Assembly: GCA_017308375.1 (NCBI GenBank)
Contig: JAFKEW010000043.1
Coordinates: forward strand, 62,001-126,000
DNA length: 64,000 nt
DNA from: Alphaproteobacteria bacterium
Lineage (GTDB): Bacteria > Pseudomonadota > Alphaproteobacteria > Micropepsales > Micropepsaceae
Direction: 5' to 3'
The stretch's first letter is position 1. Every line of letters starts with the position of its first letter. Position numbers and translations under genes: made by a program. This document shows positions 42,308 through 51,263 of the stretch, piece after piece. The notes beneath the pieces are model-generated. The model did no database searches. It saw only the letters and a list, made by a program, of their open reading frames with translations, and was not told where the DNA came from.

Positions 42308-42799
42308 CGTGGCGTCCTCGTCGGTGTCGTCGGGAAGCTCGATCTCGAACTCGTTGGCGATGGGTTCTTTCTTTTCTACCGGCTTGGCGCGGCTGAGTTC
42401 GGGTTGCAGCCGGCGCTCGGAATCGGTGGTGTCTTCGTCGTCCGATCCGCCGGGTGCCTGCGCGCCCAGCGCCTCCGGCCGCGCCGGGATCGGCAGGCTG
42501 CTCCAGTCGTCGGGGCGAGGCTTGTCGGGACGTTTCAGTTCGGGCGGTGACAGCAGGCGCTCGCGGAAACGGGCGTCCTCGTAGTAGCGCGCCTTCTTCG
42601 TCCGGATCGGCGGGGTGCCGGCGACCATGACGATTTCCTCGCTCGGCGGGAGCTGCATGATCTCGCCGGGCGTCAGCAACTGGCGGGCGGTCTCCGAGCG
42701 CGAGACCATCAGATGGCCGAGCCAGGGCGACAGTCGATGCCCGGCATAGTTCTTCATCGCCTTCATTTCGGTTGCGGTGCCCAGCGCATCGGACACACG
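42308..42799 (-). pseudogene. traG: C-terminal fragment of traG (VirD4-type coupling protein)
   Basis: About 165 codons: RVSDALGTATEMKAMKNYAG, HRLSPWLGHLMVSRSETARQ, LLTPGEIMQLPP and KKARYYEDARF match from memory the C-terminal end of TraG coupling proteins of the ICE/IncP type, followed by the acidic tail (FEIELPDDTDED). The ATPase core is missing. The fragment is in the same open frame as trbB; the usual traG stop and the small gene between traG and trbB are gone. Confidence 0.65.
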
Positions 42800-42945
42800 C
42801 TTGCACGCGACGGCTACGAGCTGGCGCAGGAAGGCGAACTTTCTGGTCACCCGATCTTCGGCTTCCGCCCTCTGGTGCGCGGAGTCGGTGGTCGCCCCAA
42901 GAACTTGATCTTTGCCTCGCGAGGCCCGAAGCCGGAGATCGGCTT

Positions 42946-43429
42946 CCGCGATTTGCGGATAGTCCGAATCCGCGGCCAGTACGATGGCAACGCCATGCTT
43001 GTGCGTCATGGCGAAAAATTCGGGGTTGCGGAAGCTTTCATGGCGAACCTCCACCACGTGACGCAGCGCGCGCCCATCAGCCCGTTTCGGCAGGGGGCCG
43101 AGCTTCTCTTTCAGTTCCATCACGCCGCCGGTGAAGAAGCGCTCAATCGTTTCACCCGCTTCCGCCAGCACCCGGCGGTTCGTTGCATAACGCGGCGCCT
43201 TGACGGAGAAGACGAAACCGTCCGGTGTTTCGGCACGCCAGCGCGCGAAACTCTCCGGCTTCTGCGCACCATAATAGGTGCCGTTGATCTCGATCGAGGT
43301 GAGACGGCGGCTGGCGAATTCCAGCTCACGCTTTTGCGGCAAGTCCGCCGGATAGAAACTTCCCCGCCAGGGCGCGTAGGTCCAGCCGCCGATACCGATC
43401 CGGATTGTACCCGTAGCTGTCTTGCCCAT
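42946..43429 (-). pseudogene. Truncated DUF72 (YecE-like) gene
   Basis: The N-terminal part of a DUF72 TIM-barrel protein: IGIGGWTYAPWRGSFYP, SIEINGTYYGAQ, FVFSVKAPRYATN and VVEVRHESFRNPEF. About 20 residues seem missing between LKEKLGP and LPKRADGR, where the family has the WQ(L/F)xPT segment, and the C-terminal third is replaced by traG sequence from about 42945. Start at 43429 (or 43459). This is probably a resident chromosomal gene destroyed at the right border of the mobile region. Confidence 0.7.
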
Positions 43430-43559
43430 GACGACCTTCTGCAAAATCATGCGACGCAACTATCAGATCACAAAATTATCGGGCATCCACGCCGCCATTG
43501 CTTTGCGATGCCAAACCGCGCATGTGTGGCGAGCGTTCCGATACGACAAACAATACGCC

Positions 43560-44048
43560 ATGCCACAGAATGCGCCGTCACAAGCCCCTGAGTTACAAGT
43601 CAGCGAATGGCTGAATACGCAAACGCCACTCAGCCTGGCGGGCTTGCGCGGGCGCGTGGTGGTGATGGAAGCGTTTCAGATGCTGTGTCCCGGATGCGTT
43701 CAGGGCGGCCTGCCGCAACTGGCCCGCGTGCAGGAACATTTTCCCGAGAGTGAGGTTGCGGTGCTGGGCCTCCACGCGGTGTTTGAGCATCATGAAGCAC
43801 AAGGTTCGCGCGCGGCGCTGGCCGCCTTCCTGCACGAATTCCGTTACAGCTTTCCAACCGCCATCGATTGCCAGCCACCGGAGGGCGCGGGCCGCGCCCT
43901 GCCCCTGACCATGGCGGCCTATGCCATGCAGGGGACGCCGACACTCGTGTTAATCGACCGGCAGAGCCGCCTGCGCCGGCAGATCTTCGGCCACGTGGCG
44001 GACATGCGGCTGGGCGCGGAAATCATGGCGTTGATTCAGGAACGCTAA
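43560..44048 (+). CDS. Redoxin/TlpA-like thioredoxin-fold protein
   Basis: 162-residue thioredoxin-fold protein with the redox motif CPGC in AFQMLCPGCVQGGLPQL, followed by a central beta strand VAVLGLHAVFEHH and the cis-Pro loop GTPTLVLID. No signal peptide is visible from the chosen ATG at 43560, so it is likely cytoplasmic; an in-frame upstream ATG overlaps the divergent DUF72 gene. Probably a thiol-disulfide reductase or peroxiredoxin-like protein. Tail-to-tail with msrB (9-bp gap). Appears to be the first intact core gene to the right of the mobile region. Confidence 0.8.
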   Translation: MPQNAPSQAPELQVSEWLNTQTPLSLAGLRGRVVVMEAFQMLCPGCVQGGLPQLARVQEHFPESEVAVLGLHAVFEHHEAQGSRAALAAFLHEFRYSFPTAIDCQPPEGAGRALPLTMAAYAMQGTPTLVLIDRQSRLRRQIFGHVADMRLGAEIMALIQER

Positions 44049-44057
44049 GCGGCGCGC

Positions 44058-44438
44058 TTACTCTGCAGGTTCAAAGCGCAGCGCAGCCCCGTTCATGCAA
44101 TAGCGCAAACCGTCCGGTGGCGGACCATCAGGGAAAACGTGGCCGAGATGGCCTTTGCACTTTGCACAGTGAATTTCCGTGCGCGTCATGCCGTGGCGCG
44201 CGTCGGTGGAGGTTTCCACAGCGCCTTCGCGCGGGGCGGTGAAGCTGGGCCAGCCGCTGCCGCTTTCGTATTTGGTCGCGGAGTCGTAGAGGGCGGCGCC
44301 ACAACCGGCACAGTAAAACGTGCCCGCGCGCTTTTCCTGATTGAGCGGACTGGTCCAGGCCCGTTCCGTTCCATGTTCACGCAGCACATGATGCGCAAGT
44401 GCGTCGAGAGTGGTGCCTTTATCGGTGTTTGTGGACAT
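44058..44438 (-). CDS. msrB: Peptide-methionine (R)-S-oxide reductase
   Basis: 126-residue MsrB. Seen: zinc-binding pairs CAGCG and CAKCKGH, the signature YESGSGWPSF and the catalytic cysteine in RYCMNGAALRF. It repairs R-methionine sulfoxide in proteins with thioredoxin as reductant. The start is directly after the mscL stop (adjacent codons), so the pair is probably one transcript; oxidative damage repair and osmotic protection thus share expression. Confidence 0.93.
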   Translation of the reverse strand: MSTNTDKGTTLDALAHHVLREHGTERAWTSPLNQEKRAGTFYCAGCGAALYDSATKYESGSGWPSFTAPREGAVETSTDARHGMTRTEIHCAKCKGHLGHVFPDGPPPDGLRYCMNGAALRFEPAE

Positions 44439-44864
44439 TTACCTGCTCTTCAGGGAATCCCGGATTTCCCGCAGCAACAGCACGTCTTCCGGCGTTGCAG
44501 GCGGGGCTTCCGGTGCTTTCGGCGTCGTCAGCTTGTTGATCTGACGCACGATCAGGAACAGCACCAAGGCCACGATCAGAAAATTGATCATGGCATTGAT
44601 GAAATTGCCGTAGTTCAGGGTGACGGCACCAGCGGCCTTGGCCGCGGCAAGCGTGGCGGTTTCCGGCCCCTTCAGGGTCACAAAGAAATTGGAGAAATCG
44701 AGCCCGCCGAGAACCAGGCCGATAACAGGGTTGATAACGTCCCCGACCAGTGACGTGACGATGCCGGTGAAGGACGCACCGATGATCACGCCAACGGCCA
44801 GATCGAGCACGTTGCCGCGCATCGCGAATTTCTTGAATTCCTGAAACACCGATTTCCCCCGCAC
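44439..44864 (-). CDS. mscL: Large-conductance mechanosensitive channel
   Basis: 141-residue MscL: FKKFAMRGNVLDLAVGVIIGASF (first helix with the pore-lining Gly/Ala pattern, here split for reading as FKKFAMRGNV and LDLAVGVIIGASF), the periplasmic loop, the second helix FINAMINFLIVALVLFLIV and the C-terminal helix LLLREIRDSLK. It opens under membrane tension in hypo-osmotic shock. The start is GTG at 44864. Immediately followed by msrB. Confidence 0.93.
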   Translation of the reverse strand: MRGKSVFQEFKKFAMRGNVLDLAVGVIIGASFTGIVTSLVGDVINPVIGLVLGGLDFSNFFVTLKGPETATLAAAKAAGAVTLNYGNFINAMINFLIVALVLFLIVRQINKLTTPKAPEAPPATPEDVLLLREIRDSLKSR

Positions 44865-44884
44865 GTTGGTCGAGCAAGGAAATG

Positions 44885-45268
44885 TTAATCCGCAGCGTGG
44901 GTTTCAACAAGCCAGGCCCGCATCAGTGTGCAGACTGCCCAACCTATTGATCCACCAATAAAAATGCCAGTTATGTTGGCGATCTCGTCGCGGAAATCGG
45001 CGTCCCGGCCGGTAAGACCCTGCAGGATTTCCAGGATACCGCCCATAGCAGCCAGCCCGACCAGCGCCAACAACCAACCCCGCCGCGCCCCCAGCGCCAC
45101 CGTGACGAGGCCCGCTAGCAGAGCATAGGCGCCCAGATGCTGGAATTTGTCATAGATGTTCAGGCCAAGCCCGTTGGTGGACAATTCCCCCCAGATCACG
45201 AGGGCGAGGACGGCCCAGAACACCCAAAGGGCGGAATTGGTGATCGTTCTTGTATTGCGTGCGTTCAT
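44885..45268 (-). CDS. VanZ-like membrane protein
   Basis: 127 residues with four predicted membrane helices. Seen: the VanZ-family segment KFQHLGAYALLAGLV and, near the end, EILQGLTGRDADFRDEIANITG, where the polar residues form the conserved signature. Role in bacteria outside teicoplanin resistance is unknown, perhaps envelope-related. The ATG at 45268 is chosen over in-frame codons upstream. It lies 20 bp upstream of mscL in the same direction. Confidence 0.8.
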   Translation of the reverse strand: MNARNTRTITNSALWVFWAVLALVIWGELSTNGLGLNIYDKFQHLGAYALLAGLVTVALGARRGWLLALVGLAAMGGILEILQGLTGRDADFRDEIANITGIFIGGSIGWAVCTLMRAWLVETHAAD

Positions 45269-45352
45269 ACCCGTCACTCTAGCCGCCCTTTCCTGCTGCC
45301 TTGTCAACACGAACCACCTTCAGGACCTCCACTAAGGGCCATGGCTTGAAAA

Positions 45353-45383
45353 AAGCGGGCGGGCCGTTTATGACCCGCCGCTT
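45353..45383 (+). promoter_or_regulatory. Leader hairpin upstream of rpmI
   Basis: AAGCGG and CGGG pair with CCCG and CCGCTT around a GCC...ATGA loop, 80 bp upstream of rpmI. L20 autoregulates its operon through leader RNA in several bacteria; this hairpin could belong to such a leader. infC, the usual first gene, is absent here. Structure only; no regulatory proof. Confidence 0.35.
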
Positions 45384-45464
45384 CTGAAGGGCCGCCCGGC
45401 TAAAAAGGGCATGCCGCGGCCGCCCCTAAGCGATCAGGCCATCATGGCCAAAAGGAGACCGCAA

Positions 45465-45662
45465 ATGCCCAAACTGAAGACGAAGTCGAGCGCCAAGAAG
45501 CGCTTCAAATTCACTGCGTCCGGCAAGATCAAGCACGGCCAGGCCGGCAAGCGCCACGGCATGATCAAACGCTCCAACGAGCAGATTCGCGAATTGCGCG
45601 GCACCTCGACCATGAGCGCATCCGAAACCCAGCGCGTGAAGCGCTGGATGCCGTACGGTTGA
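45465..45662 (+). CDS. rpmI: 50S ribosomal protein L35
   Basis: 65 residues, typical length. Basic N-terminus [29 protein letters not shown] and the C-terminal VKRWMPYG. The ATG at 45465 has AAGGAGA upstream. First gene of rpmI-rplT-pheS-pheT. The translation initiation factor gene infC, which normally precedes rpmI, is not here: the upstream neighbour is a divergent VanZ-like gene. Confidence 0.96.
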   Translation: MPKLKTKSSAKKRFKFTASGKIKHGQAGKRHGMIKRSNEQIRELRGTSTMSASETQRVKRWMPYG

Positions 45663-45678
45663 AGGGAGGGCTGATACC

Positions 45679-46026
45679 ATGTCACGTTCACCACGCGCCG
45701 TTCCTTCACACCTGCGCCGCAAGCGCGTTCTGAAGCAGGCCAAGGGCTTCCGCGGCCGCCGCAAGAACACGATCACCAACGCCAATGCCGCGGTCGACCG
45801 GTCGCTGCAATACGCCTATATCGGGCGCAAGCTGCGGAAGCGGAACTTTCGCGCCTTGTGGATTCAGCGCATCAACGCGGCCTGCCGCGAACACGGCCTG
45901 ACCTACAGCCGATTTATCAGCGGGCTTGCCAAGGCGGGCGTCGAAGTGGATCGCAAGGTTCTGGCCGATCTCGCCGTGCACGAGCCCGCAGCCTTCAAGG
46001 CGCTGGTGGATCAGGCGACCGCGTAA
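45679..46026 (+). CDS. rplT: 50S ribosomal protein L20
   Basis: 115 residues: [50 protein letters not shown] and a C-terminal RNA-binding part. L20 is needed for early assembly of the large subunit and represses its own operon in E. coli and Bacillus. Sixteen base pairs after rpmI. A strong GC hairpin follows at 46058-46080 before pheS. Confidence 0.96.
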   Translation: MSRSPRAVPSHLRRKRVLKQAKGFRGRRKNTITNANAAVDRSLQYAYIGRKLRKRNFRALWIQRINAACREHGLTYSRFISGLAKAGVEVDRKVLADLAVHEPAAFKALVDQATA

Positions 46027-46057
46027 AGCCGCACATCGAGACTCCATCGGGCGCACA

Positions 46058-46080
46058 CCCCGGCACATCCCGTGCCGGGG
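46058..46080 (+). promoter_or_regulatory. Strong GC hairpin between rplT and pheS
   Basis: CCCCGGCAC and GTGCCGGGG form a perfect 9-bp stem with a 5-nt loop. No T run follows, so it is not a simple terminator; it may stabilise the ribosomal-protein mRNA, or attenuate pheST expression. pheS starts 36 bp later. Confidence 0.5.
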
Positions 46081-46116
46081 ATGTTCCATAAAGCCGTTTC
46101 GATCCGGAGTTGTTTC

Positions 46117-47229
46117 ATGACCGATATTGCAGAGCTTGAACGCCAATTGACCGCGGCCATCGCGCAAGCGGGCGACGAGGCGCAGCTTGAACAGGTGCGC
46201 GTGGCGGCGCTCGGCAAGAAGGGCAGCATCAGCGAGCTTCTGAAGTCGCTGGGCACCCTCAGCCCGGAAGAACGCAAAACCAGGGGCCCGCAGTTCAACG
46301 GGCTGCGCGACCGCATCACCACCGCCATCGCAGGCCGCAAACAGGCCCTGGGCGATGCCGCGTTGAACGCACGCCTGGCGGCGGAGCGGGTGGACATCAC
46401 CCTGCCGGTGCGGCCCGAACCGCGCGGCAGCATTCATCCCGTTTCGCAGGTGCTGGACGAGATCACCGCGATCTTCGCCGATCTGGGTTTCGCCATCGCC
46501 GAAGGCCCGGACGTGGAATTCGACGATTACAATTTCACCCGTCTGAACATGCCGCCGGGCCACCCCGCACGCGAAATGCACGATACGTTTTACGTTGCGG
46601 CCCAGGACGACAGCGCGGCCGCAAACGGCGAAGCGGCAGGCCAACAGAAAACACGCAATGTGCTGCGCACGCATACAAGCCCGGTGCAGGTGCGCACCAT
46701 GCTGAAAGAGAAGCCACCGATCCGCATCATTGCGCCGGGGCGGACCTATCGCGTCGATTCCGATGCCACGCACACACCCATGTTCCATCAGATCGAAGGT
46801 CTGGTGATCGACCGCGAAACCCATCTTGGCCATCTGAAATGGACGATGGAGGAATTCGCCAAAGCCTTCTTCGAAGTGGAGAAGGTGGAGATGCGAGCCC
46901 GCCCGAGCTTCTTCCCCTTCACCGAGCCGAGCGTCGAATGGGACATCCGTTGCGACCGTTCCGGCGGGCAGATCAAATTCGGTACCGGCGATGACTGGCT
47001 GGAATTCGCCGGCTCCGGCATGGTGCATCCGCGCGTGCTGGAATTGTGCGGCCTCGACCCCACCGAATATCAGGGCTACGCCTTTGGTGCGGGGCTGGAC
47101 CGGCTCGCGATGCTGAAATACGGCATCCCCGATCTTCGCCCGATGTTCGAATCCGATCTGCGCTGGCTTTCGCATTACGGCTTTGCCGCGCTCGACATCC
47201 CCACGCTGGACGGGGGGATCAGCCGATGA
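46117..47229 (+). CDS. pheS: Phenylalanyl-tRNA synthetase alpha chain
   Basis: 370 residues. N-terminal coiled coil ([20 protein letters not shown]), then the class II catalytic core: [28 protein letters not shown] (motif 2 region), [22 protein letters not shown], and motif 3 [14 protein letters not shown]. Forms an alpha2beta2 enzyme with PheT and charges tRNA-Phe. A short Ala/Gly-rich insert ([16 protein letters not shown]) is seen near residue 165. The pheT start overlaps its stop. Confidence 0.96.
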   Translation: MTDIAELERQLTAAIAQAGDEAQLEQVRVAALGKKGSISELLKSLGTLSPEERKTRGPQFNGLRDRITTAIAGRKQALGDAALNARLAAERVDITLPVRPEPRGSIHPVSQVLDEITAIFADLGFAIAEGPDVEFDDYNFTRLNMPPGHPAREMHDTFYVAAQDDSAAANGEAAGQQKTRNVLRTHTSPVQVRTMLKEKPPIRIIAPGRTYRVDSDATHTPMFHQIEGLVIDRETHLGHLKWTMEEFAKAFFEVEKVEMRARPSFFPFTEPSVEWDIRCDRSGGQIKFGTGDDWLEFAGSGMVHPRVLELCGLDPTEYQGYAFGAGLDRLAMLKYGIPDLRPMFESDLRWLSHYGFAALDIPTLDGGISR

Positions 47230-49619
47230 AATTCACCCTGTCCTGGCTCAAGGATTATCTCGACACCGATGCCGATGCGCAGACCGTGGCCGAGACGCTG
47301 ACGCGCATCGGCCTCGAGGTGGAGGAGGTCAGTGATGCCGGTGCACGGCTGAAGGAATTCACCGTCGCCCATGTGCTCTCTGCCGAGAAACATCCCAATG
47401 CCGACAAGCTGAAGCTGTGCATGGTGGATACGGGCGCCGACATCGTGCAGGTGGTCTGTGGCGCGCCAAATGCACACACCGGCATGAAAGCGGTGTTCGC
47501 CAAACCCGGCGTGGTGATTCCGGCAAGCGGCGAGGTGCTGAAGATCGGCACCATCCGCGGATTGGAATCGCGCGGCATGTTGTGTTCGGAGCGTGAGCTT
47601 CTGCTGTCGGATGAGCATGACGGCATCATCGAACTTCCCGCCGATGCCGAGCTGGGCACGCCCGCCGCGATTGCGCTTGGCATCGACGATCCGGTGATCG
47701 ATGTGGCGTTGACGCCGAACCGCGGCGATGCGGCAAGCGTCTATGGCATTGCGCGCGATCTGGCGGCAGCCGGTCTGGGCAAACTGAAACCCGCATCCGT
47801 CATGCCGATTGCAGGCACCTTCGCGAGCCCGGTTTCGATCAACCTGAACCTCACACCGGAGACGGCGGATGCCTGCCCGGTTTTTGCCGGGCGCTGGATC
47901 CGCAAGGTGAAGAACGGCGCCTCGCCACAATGGGTACAGGACCGGTTGAAGGCGATTGGCCTGCGCCCGATCTCCGCACTGGTCGATGTGACCAATCTGA
48001 TCTCGCACGATCGCGGGCGGCCTTTGCACGTGTTCGACGCGGCAAAGCTTTCCGGCAATGTGCAGGCAAGGCTGGCGCGCGCAGGTGAAACGCTGCTGGC
48101 GCTGGACGGCAAGACCTACACCCTCGACCCCGCGATGACCGTGATCGCCGACGACAACACCGCGTTGAGCATTGCGGGGGTGATGGGGGGCGAGGATACC
48201 GGCTGCACCGAAACCACCACCGATGTCTTCGTCGAATCCGCCTATTTCGATCCGATGCGCACGGCGGCAACGGGGCGCAAGCTGGGCATCGTATCGGATG
48301 CGCGCTACCGCTTTGAACGCGGCGTCGATCCGGCCTTTGTGATGGACGGGCTGGAGCTTGCCACCAAGCTGATCACCGACTGGTGCGGGGGCGAGCCATC
48401 CGAAATCGTGGTGGCGGGCAAACCGCCAGAACTTTCGGCCACAATCGCGTTTTCGCCGGCCGTGGTGAAACGGCTGACCGGGCTTTCGCTGCCGGAAGAC
48501 GAGATCGTGCGCATTCTGCGCAATCTCGGTTTCACGGTCAGTGGCAGCGGCACGTTGAACGTGACCACGCCGAGCTGGCGCAGCGATGTCAGCGGGCCGG
48601 CCGATCTGGTGGAAGAGATCGTGCGCATTCACGGGCTGGACAAGGTGCCGTCGGTGGCGATGCCGCGGCCGCATGCGGTGGCGCGCCCGACCTTGACCCC
48701 GGCGCAGCGGCGCACCCGCGCGGTGCGGCGGTTGCTGGCCGCACGCGGTTTCAACGAGACCATTTCCTATTCCTTCATTCCGCGCGAACACGCCGCCCTG
48801 TTCGGCGGCGGCGATGCGGCGCGCCGGATCGAGAACCCGATTGCGGCGGATATGGATTCGCTGCGTCCGTCCGTGCTGCCGTCACTTCTGGCGGCGGCGG
48901 CGCGCAACCAGGCGCGCGGCCAGGGCGAGATCATGCTGTTTGAGATCGGCGCCGCGTTTGCCAGCGGCGCGGTGGGGGCGCAGCGCCTGATCGCCGCCGG
49001 GGTGCGGGTCGGCACGCCGGTCCGAAGCTGGACCAGGGACACCCACGCGGCGGACGCCTTCGATGCCAAGGCGGACATGCTGGCCGCGCTGGAAGCGGCG
49101 ATGGGGGCGGCGATGAACGCGCCGGTGCGGCAGACGGCGCACGCCTGGTACCATCCGGGGCGGAGCGGCACGCTGGCGCTGGGCAGCAATGTGCTGGCGC
49201 AGTTCGGCGAAGTGCATCCGAAAATTCTGGCCGCGTTCGACCTGAAAGGCCCGGCATCGGCATTCGAGATCGATCTGGGCGCCATTCCCGAACCGAAAGC
49301 GAAGGGAAAGGCGAGAAGCATTTTTGCGCCATCGCCGTTGCAGCCGCTGGAACGCGATTTCGCCTTCGTGGTGGATGCGAAGGTGAGCGCCGATGAAATC
49401 TTGCGCGCCGCGCGCAATGCCGAACGTTCGTTGATCGACAGCATCGGGGTGTTCGATGTCTATGAAGGCAAGGGCGTGGCGGAGGGCAAGAAATCCATCG
49501 CCATCACCATCCGCCTGCAGCCGAAGGACAAGACGCTGACCGATGCGGAGATCGAGGCGATCGCGGAGAAGATCGTGGCCGCGGTGACCAAGGCGACCGG
49601 CGCGGCGTTGCGGACCTGA
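47226..49619 (+). CDS. pheT: Phenylalanyl-tRNA synthetase beta chain
   Basis: 797 residues, normal length. N-terminal tRNA-binding OB domain ([17 protein letters not shown] to [12 protein letters not shown]), B3/B4 editing domain ([21 protein letters not shown]), B5 DNA-binding-like domain, inactive catalytic-like core ([13 protein letters not shown]) and the C-terminal anticodon-binding domain ([10 protein letters not shown]). Provides editing and anticodon recognition. Overlaps pheS by 4 bp. Confidence 0.96.
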   Translation: MKFTLSWLKDYLDTDADAQTVAETLTRIGLEVEEVSDAGARLKEFTVAHVLSAEKHPNADKLKLCMVDTGADIVQVVCGAPNAHTGMKAVFAKPGVVIPASGEVLKIGTIRGLESRGMLCSERELLLSDEHDGIIELPADAELGTPAAIALGIDDPVIDVALTPNRGDAASVYGIARDLAAAGLGKLKPASVMPIAGTFASPVSINLNLTPETADACPVFAGRWIRKVKNGASPQWVQDRLKAIGLRPISALVDVTNLISHDRGRPLHVFDAAKLSGNVQARLARAGETLLALDGKTYTLDPAMTVIADDNTALSIAGVMGGEDTGCTETTTDVFVESAYFDPMRTAATGRKLGIVSDARYRFERGVDPAFVMDGLELATKLITDWCGGEPSEIVVAGKPPELSATIAFSPAVVKRLTGLSLPEDEIVRILRNLGFTVSGSGTLNVTTPSWRSDVSGPADLVEEIVRIHGLDKVPSVAMPRPHAVARPTLTPAQRRTRAVRRLLAARGFNETISYSFIPREHAALFGGGDAARRIENPIAADMDSLRPSVLPSLLAAAARNQARGQGEIMLFEIGAAFASGAVGAQRLIAAGVRVGTPVRSWTRDTHAADAFDAKADMLAALEAAMGAAMNAPVRQTAHAWYHPGRSGTLALGSNVLAQFGEVHPKILAAFDLKGPASAFEIDLGAIPEPKAKGKARSIFAPSPLQPLERDFAFVVDAKVSADEILRAARNAERSLIDSIGVFDVYEGKGVAEGKKSIAITIRLQPKDKTLTDAEIEAIAEKIVAAVTKATGAALRT

Positions 49620-49660
49620 CTGATCAACAAAAAAGCCGGGCAATAGAAAAGCCAGATAAT

Positions 49661-49706
49661 AAAAAGGGCGGTGAACCGGTGAATGCCTTCCCCGGTGCCC
49701 GCCCTG
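49661..49706 (-). terminator. Rho-independent terminator reading leftward
   Basis: On the minus strand a stem AGGGCGG / CCGCCCT encloses an inner CACCGG / CCGGTT hairpin and is followed by TTTTT (complement of 49661-49665). It would end a transcript coming from the SOS-box promoter at 49919-49933. It cannot terminate pheT, which runs the other way. Confidence 0.65.
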
Positions 49707-49912
49707 GTCTCGAAACGGAGAGGCTGGCCTGCCGTCCCGGCCGCGCCACAGGCACCTTCGTATCGACCGCCCCGGTCCTTGCCGGAAAGACCCCCCGCTT
49801 TCGTGCGCGTTCGAAAGCGGCATCGGCCCTGCCGGACGTGGGTGCACGCGAGCTTGCACCCGGCCCTGTATGGTCTCGCGTTAGCTTCGGCTTGGCACAT
49901 GGTTCTCCTGTT
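49661..49912 (-). ncRNA. Candidate SOS-induced small RNA or small-protein transcript
   Basis: Between a LexA box (49919-49933) and a factor-independent terminator (49661-49706), the minus strand defines a transcript of about 250 nt with many internal inverted repeats (for example GGGTGCAAGCTCGCGTGCACCC). A possible start codon, ATG at 49900 behind AGGAG, opens a Cys/Arg-rich frame (MCQAEANARPYRAGCKLACT), but that frame has no stop before the terminator, so coding is doubtful. I recognise no known RNA family. Confidence 0.4.
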
Positions 49913-49918
49913 CAGAAG

Positions 49919-49933
49919 GAACAAATAGAGAAC
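49919..49933 (-). promoter_or_regulatory. LexA (SOS) box, GTTC-N7-GTTC type
   Basis: On the minus strand GTTCTCTATTTGTTC fits the direct-repeat SOS box of alphaproteobacteria (GTTC, seven bases, GTTC) exactly. It lies just upstream of the leftward transcript that ends at 49661. This indicates DNA-damage induction by LexA. Confidence 0.7.
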
Positions 49934-50032
49934 ATAATCCAGGAAGTCAAGGGGGATGGGGAAAAATTCTTAAGGTGCGAGAGGGCGCGAAGGGAATGTC
50001 GCCCCCCTCCCGATCCGCCGTTGGCGGCTCGA

Positions 50033-50196
50033 CCTCCCCCGTAACCACGGGGGAGGAGAAGTGAGGGTGGTGCATCCTCCCCCGCAAGCGGGGGAGGTGG
50101 CGACCCCGGACCTGATCCGGGGGAGACGGAGGGGGTGGTGCAATATTCACCCCCACCCGGATCGCTTCGCTCTCCGACCTCCCCGCAAGGGGGAGG
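50033..50196. repeat. Cluster of CCTCCCCC...GGGGGAGG palindromic repeats
   Basis: Three near-identical GC palindromes: 50033-50056 (8-bp loop GTAACCAC), 50076-50097 (loop GCAAGC) and 50178-50196 (shortened). Between them are degenerate relatives. With the LexA transcript, this fills the 49620-50220 gap after pheT. Related units occur at 51175-51196, 56980-57002 (inside hisH), 58082-58103 and 58121-58142. Confidence 0.85.
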
Positions 50197-50220
50197 TGAA
50201 AGAAATGAAACGACGCGCGG

Positions 50221-51090
50221 CTAGTCCGCGAAGGTGAGGAGAGAGGGTGCGGCGCCGGTCTGTTCGGCCAGCGCCAGAAACTCGGCACGCGCAGCGGGGT
50301 TTGCACGTTGATGGCGTTCGGCGAAAATGAATTCGTTCTTCAGCGAATGTTCGAGGCCGGTCAGCTCCGTCACCCGCACCTTGTAGCCATGCGCCTCCAG
50401 AAATAAGCCGCGCAGCACATTGGTCAGATGGGAGCCAAACTCCCGGCGCTGGATCGGGTGGCGCCAGAGTTGGCGCAAGGGCTTTTTCACATGCTCCAGC
50501 TCGCGCGCCAGCTCCGCCTGGCAGCAGGGCACCAGCGCGATGAATTTCGCATCATGGGCGAGCGCGAACACAATCGCTTCATCGGTCGCGGTATCGCAGG
50601 CGTGTAGCGCGGTAACGACATCGACACGGCCTTTGTGCAGAACCGCATCCGGCAATTTGGCCTCGCGGATGGGGCTGTGCAGAAATTCCATCCGCGCGAA
50701 ACCGCTGTCCTTCGCGATGGTGCGCGCGGTGGCGATGAGATCGTCGCGCGCCTCCACCGCATAGACGCGGCCGTGCTCCCGTTTGGCAAAGAACAGGTCG
50801 TAGAGCACAAAGCCGAGATAGGATTTGCCGGCGCCGAGATCGGCCAGTACCGGATCCGCATTGTCCGCAAAGGCCTGATCGAGAGCGGGGCGGATCAATT
50901 GCGCCAGATGCAGCACCTGTTTCAGCTTGCGCCGCGAATCCGCATTCAGCGCGCCATCGCGGGTCAGGATATGCAGCGCCTTCAACAGCGCGATGGACTG
51001 GCCCGGCCACAGATCGGCCAGCGCGTCTTTCGGGGCGGCCTGACGGCGCGGTTTCGGTGCAGGGCGGTGGGCGTGGCGGGCAGGTTTCAT
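50221..51090 (-). CDS. SAM-dependent methyltransferase-fold protein (Methyltransf_32 type)
   Basis: About 289 residues. The Rossmann methyltransferase motif I is seen as LADLGAGKSYLGFVLYDLF, the acidic ribose-binding strand as VYAVEARDDLI, and VTALHACDTATDEAI and VPCCQAEL follow. The HACDTATD plus PCC pair is typical of the eukaryotic-like METTL25/GSTCD group. The N-terminus is very basic (KPARHAHRPAPKPRRQ), hinting at RNA binding. The ATG at 51090 is chosen. Substrate unknown. Confidence 0.75.
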   Translation of the reverse strand: MKPARHAHRPAPKPRRQAAPKDALADLWPGQSIALLKALHILTRDGALNADSRRKLKQVLHLAQLIRPALDQAFADNADPVLADLGAGKSYLGFVLYDLFFAKREHGRVYAVEARDDLIATARTIAKDSGFARMEFLHSPIREAKLPDAVLHKGRVDVVTALHACDTATDEAIVFALAHDAKFIALVPCCQAELARELEHVKKPLRQLWRHPIQRREFGSHLTNVLRGLFLEAHGYKVRVTELTGLEHSLKNEFIFAERHQRANPAARAEFLALAEQTGAAPSLLTFAD

Positions 51091-51174
51091 GGCGGCAGTG
51101 CTAGCGCAGATCATGCGGTCGATAAAAGAACGATCCCCCTTCCGTGTCCCCCCTCCGCGCCGCCATGCGGCGCA

Positions 51175-51196
51175 CCTCCCCCGTAAACGGGGGAGG
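51175..51196. repeat. Palindromic repeat unit CCTCCCCC-GTAAAC-GGGGGAGG
   Basis: Perfect 8-bp arms with a 6-bp loop, in the promoter-side gap between the methyltransferase and the MFS gene. Same family as 50033-50196. Confidence 0.85.
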
Positions 51197-51263
51197 AGAT
51201 ACGCCCTGTACTACGAATTCACTGGTGCGGGCGTGAAAGCCGGTTACTGTCGCCCGCCCACCG

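Noticed and set aside
43403..43418. ACCCGTAGCT shared with the 5' part of tRNA-Arg, considered as an att site at the right island border
   Set aside because: The match is only 10 bp and lies at the 5' end of the tRNA, inside the DUF72 coding region; chance is a sufficient explanation.
47175..49859. Long antisense frames opposite pheT
   Set aside because: Composition and overlap with a highly conserved gene mark them as shadows; no ribosome sites or family motifs.
49460..49924. A 154-codon minus-strand frame starting with TTG near the LexA box
   Set aside because: It runs through the terminator at 49661-49706 and into antisense pheT, so the frame as a whole is not credible; only a short product from 49900 remains possible.
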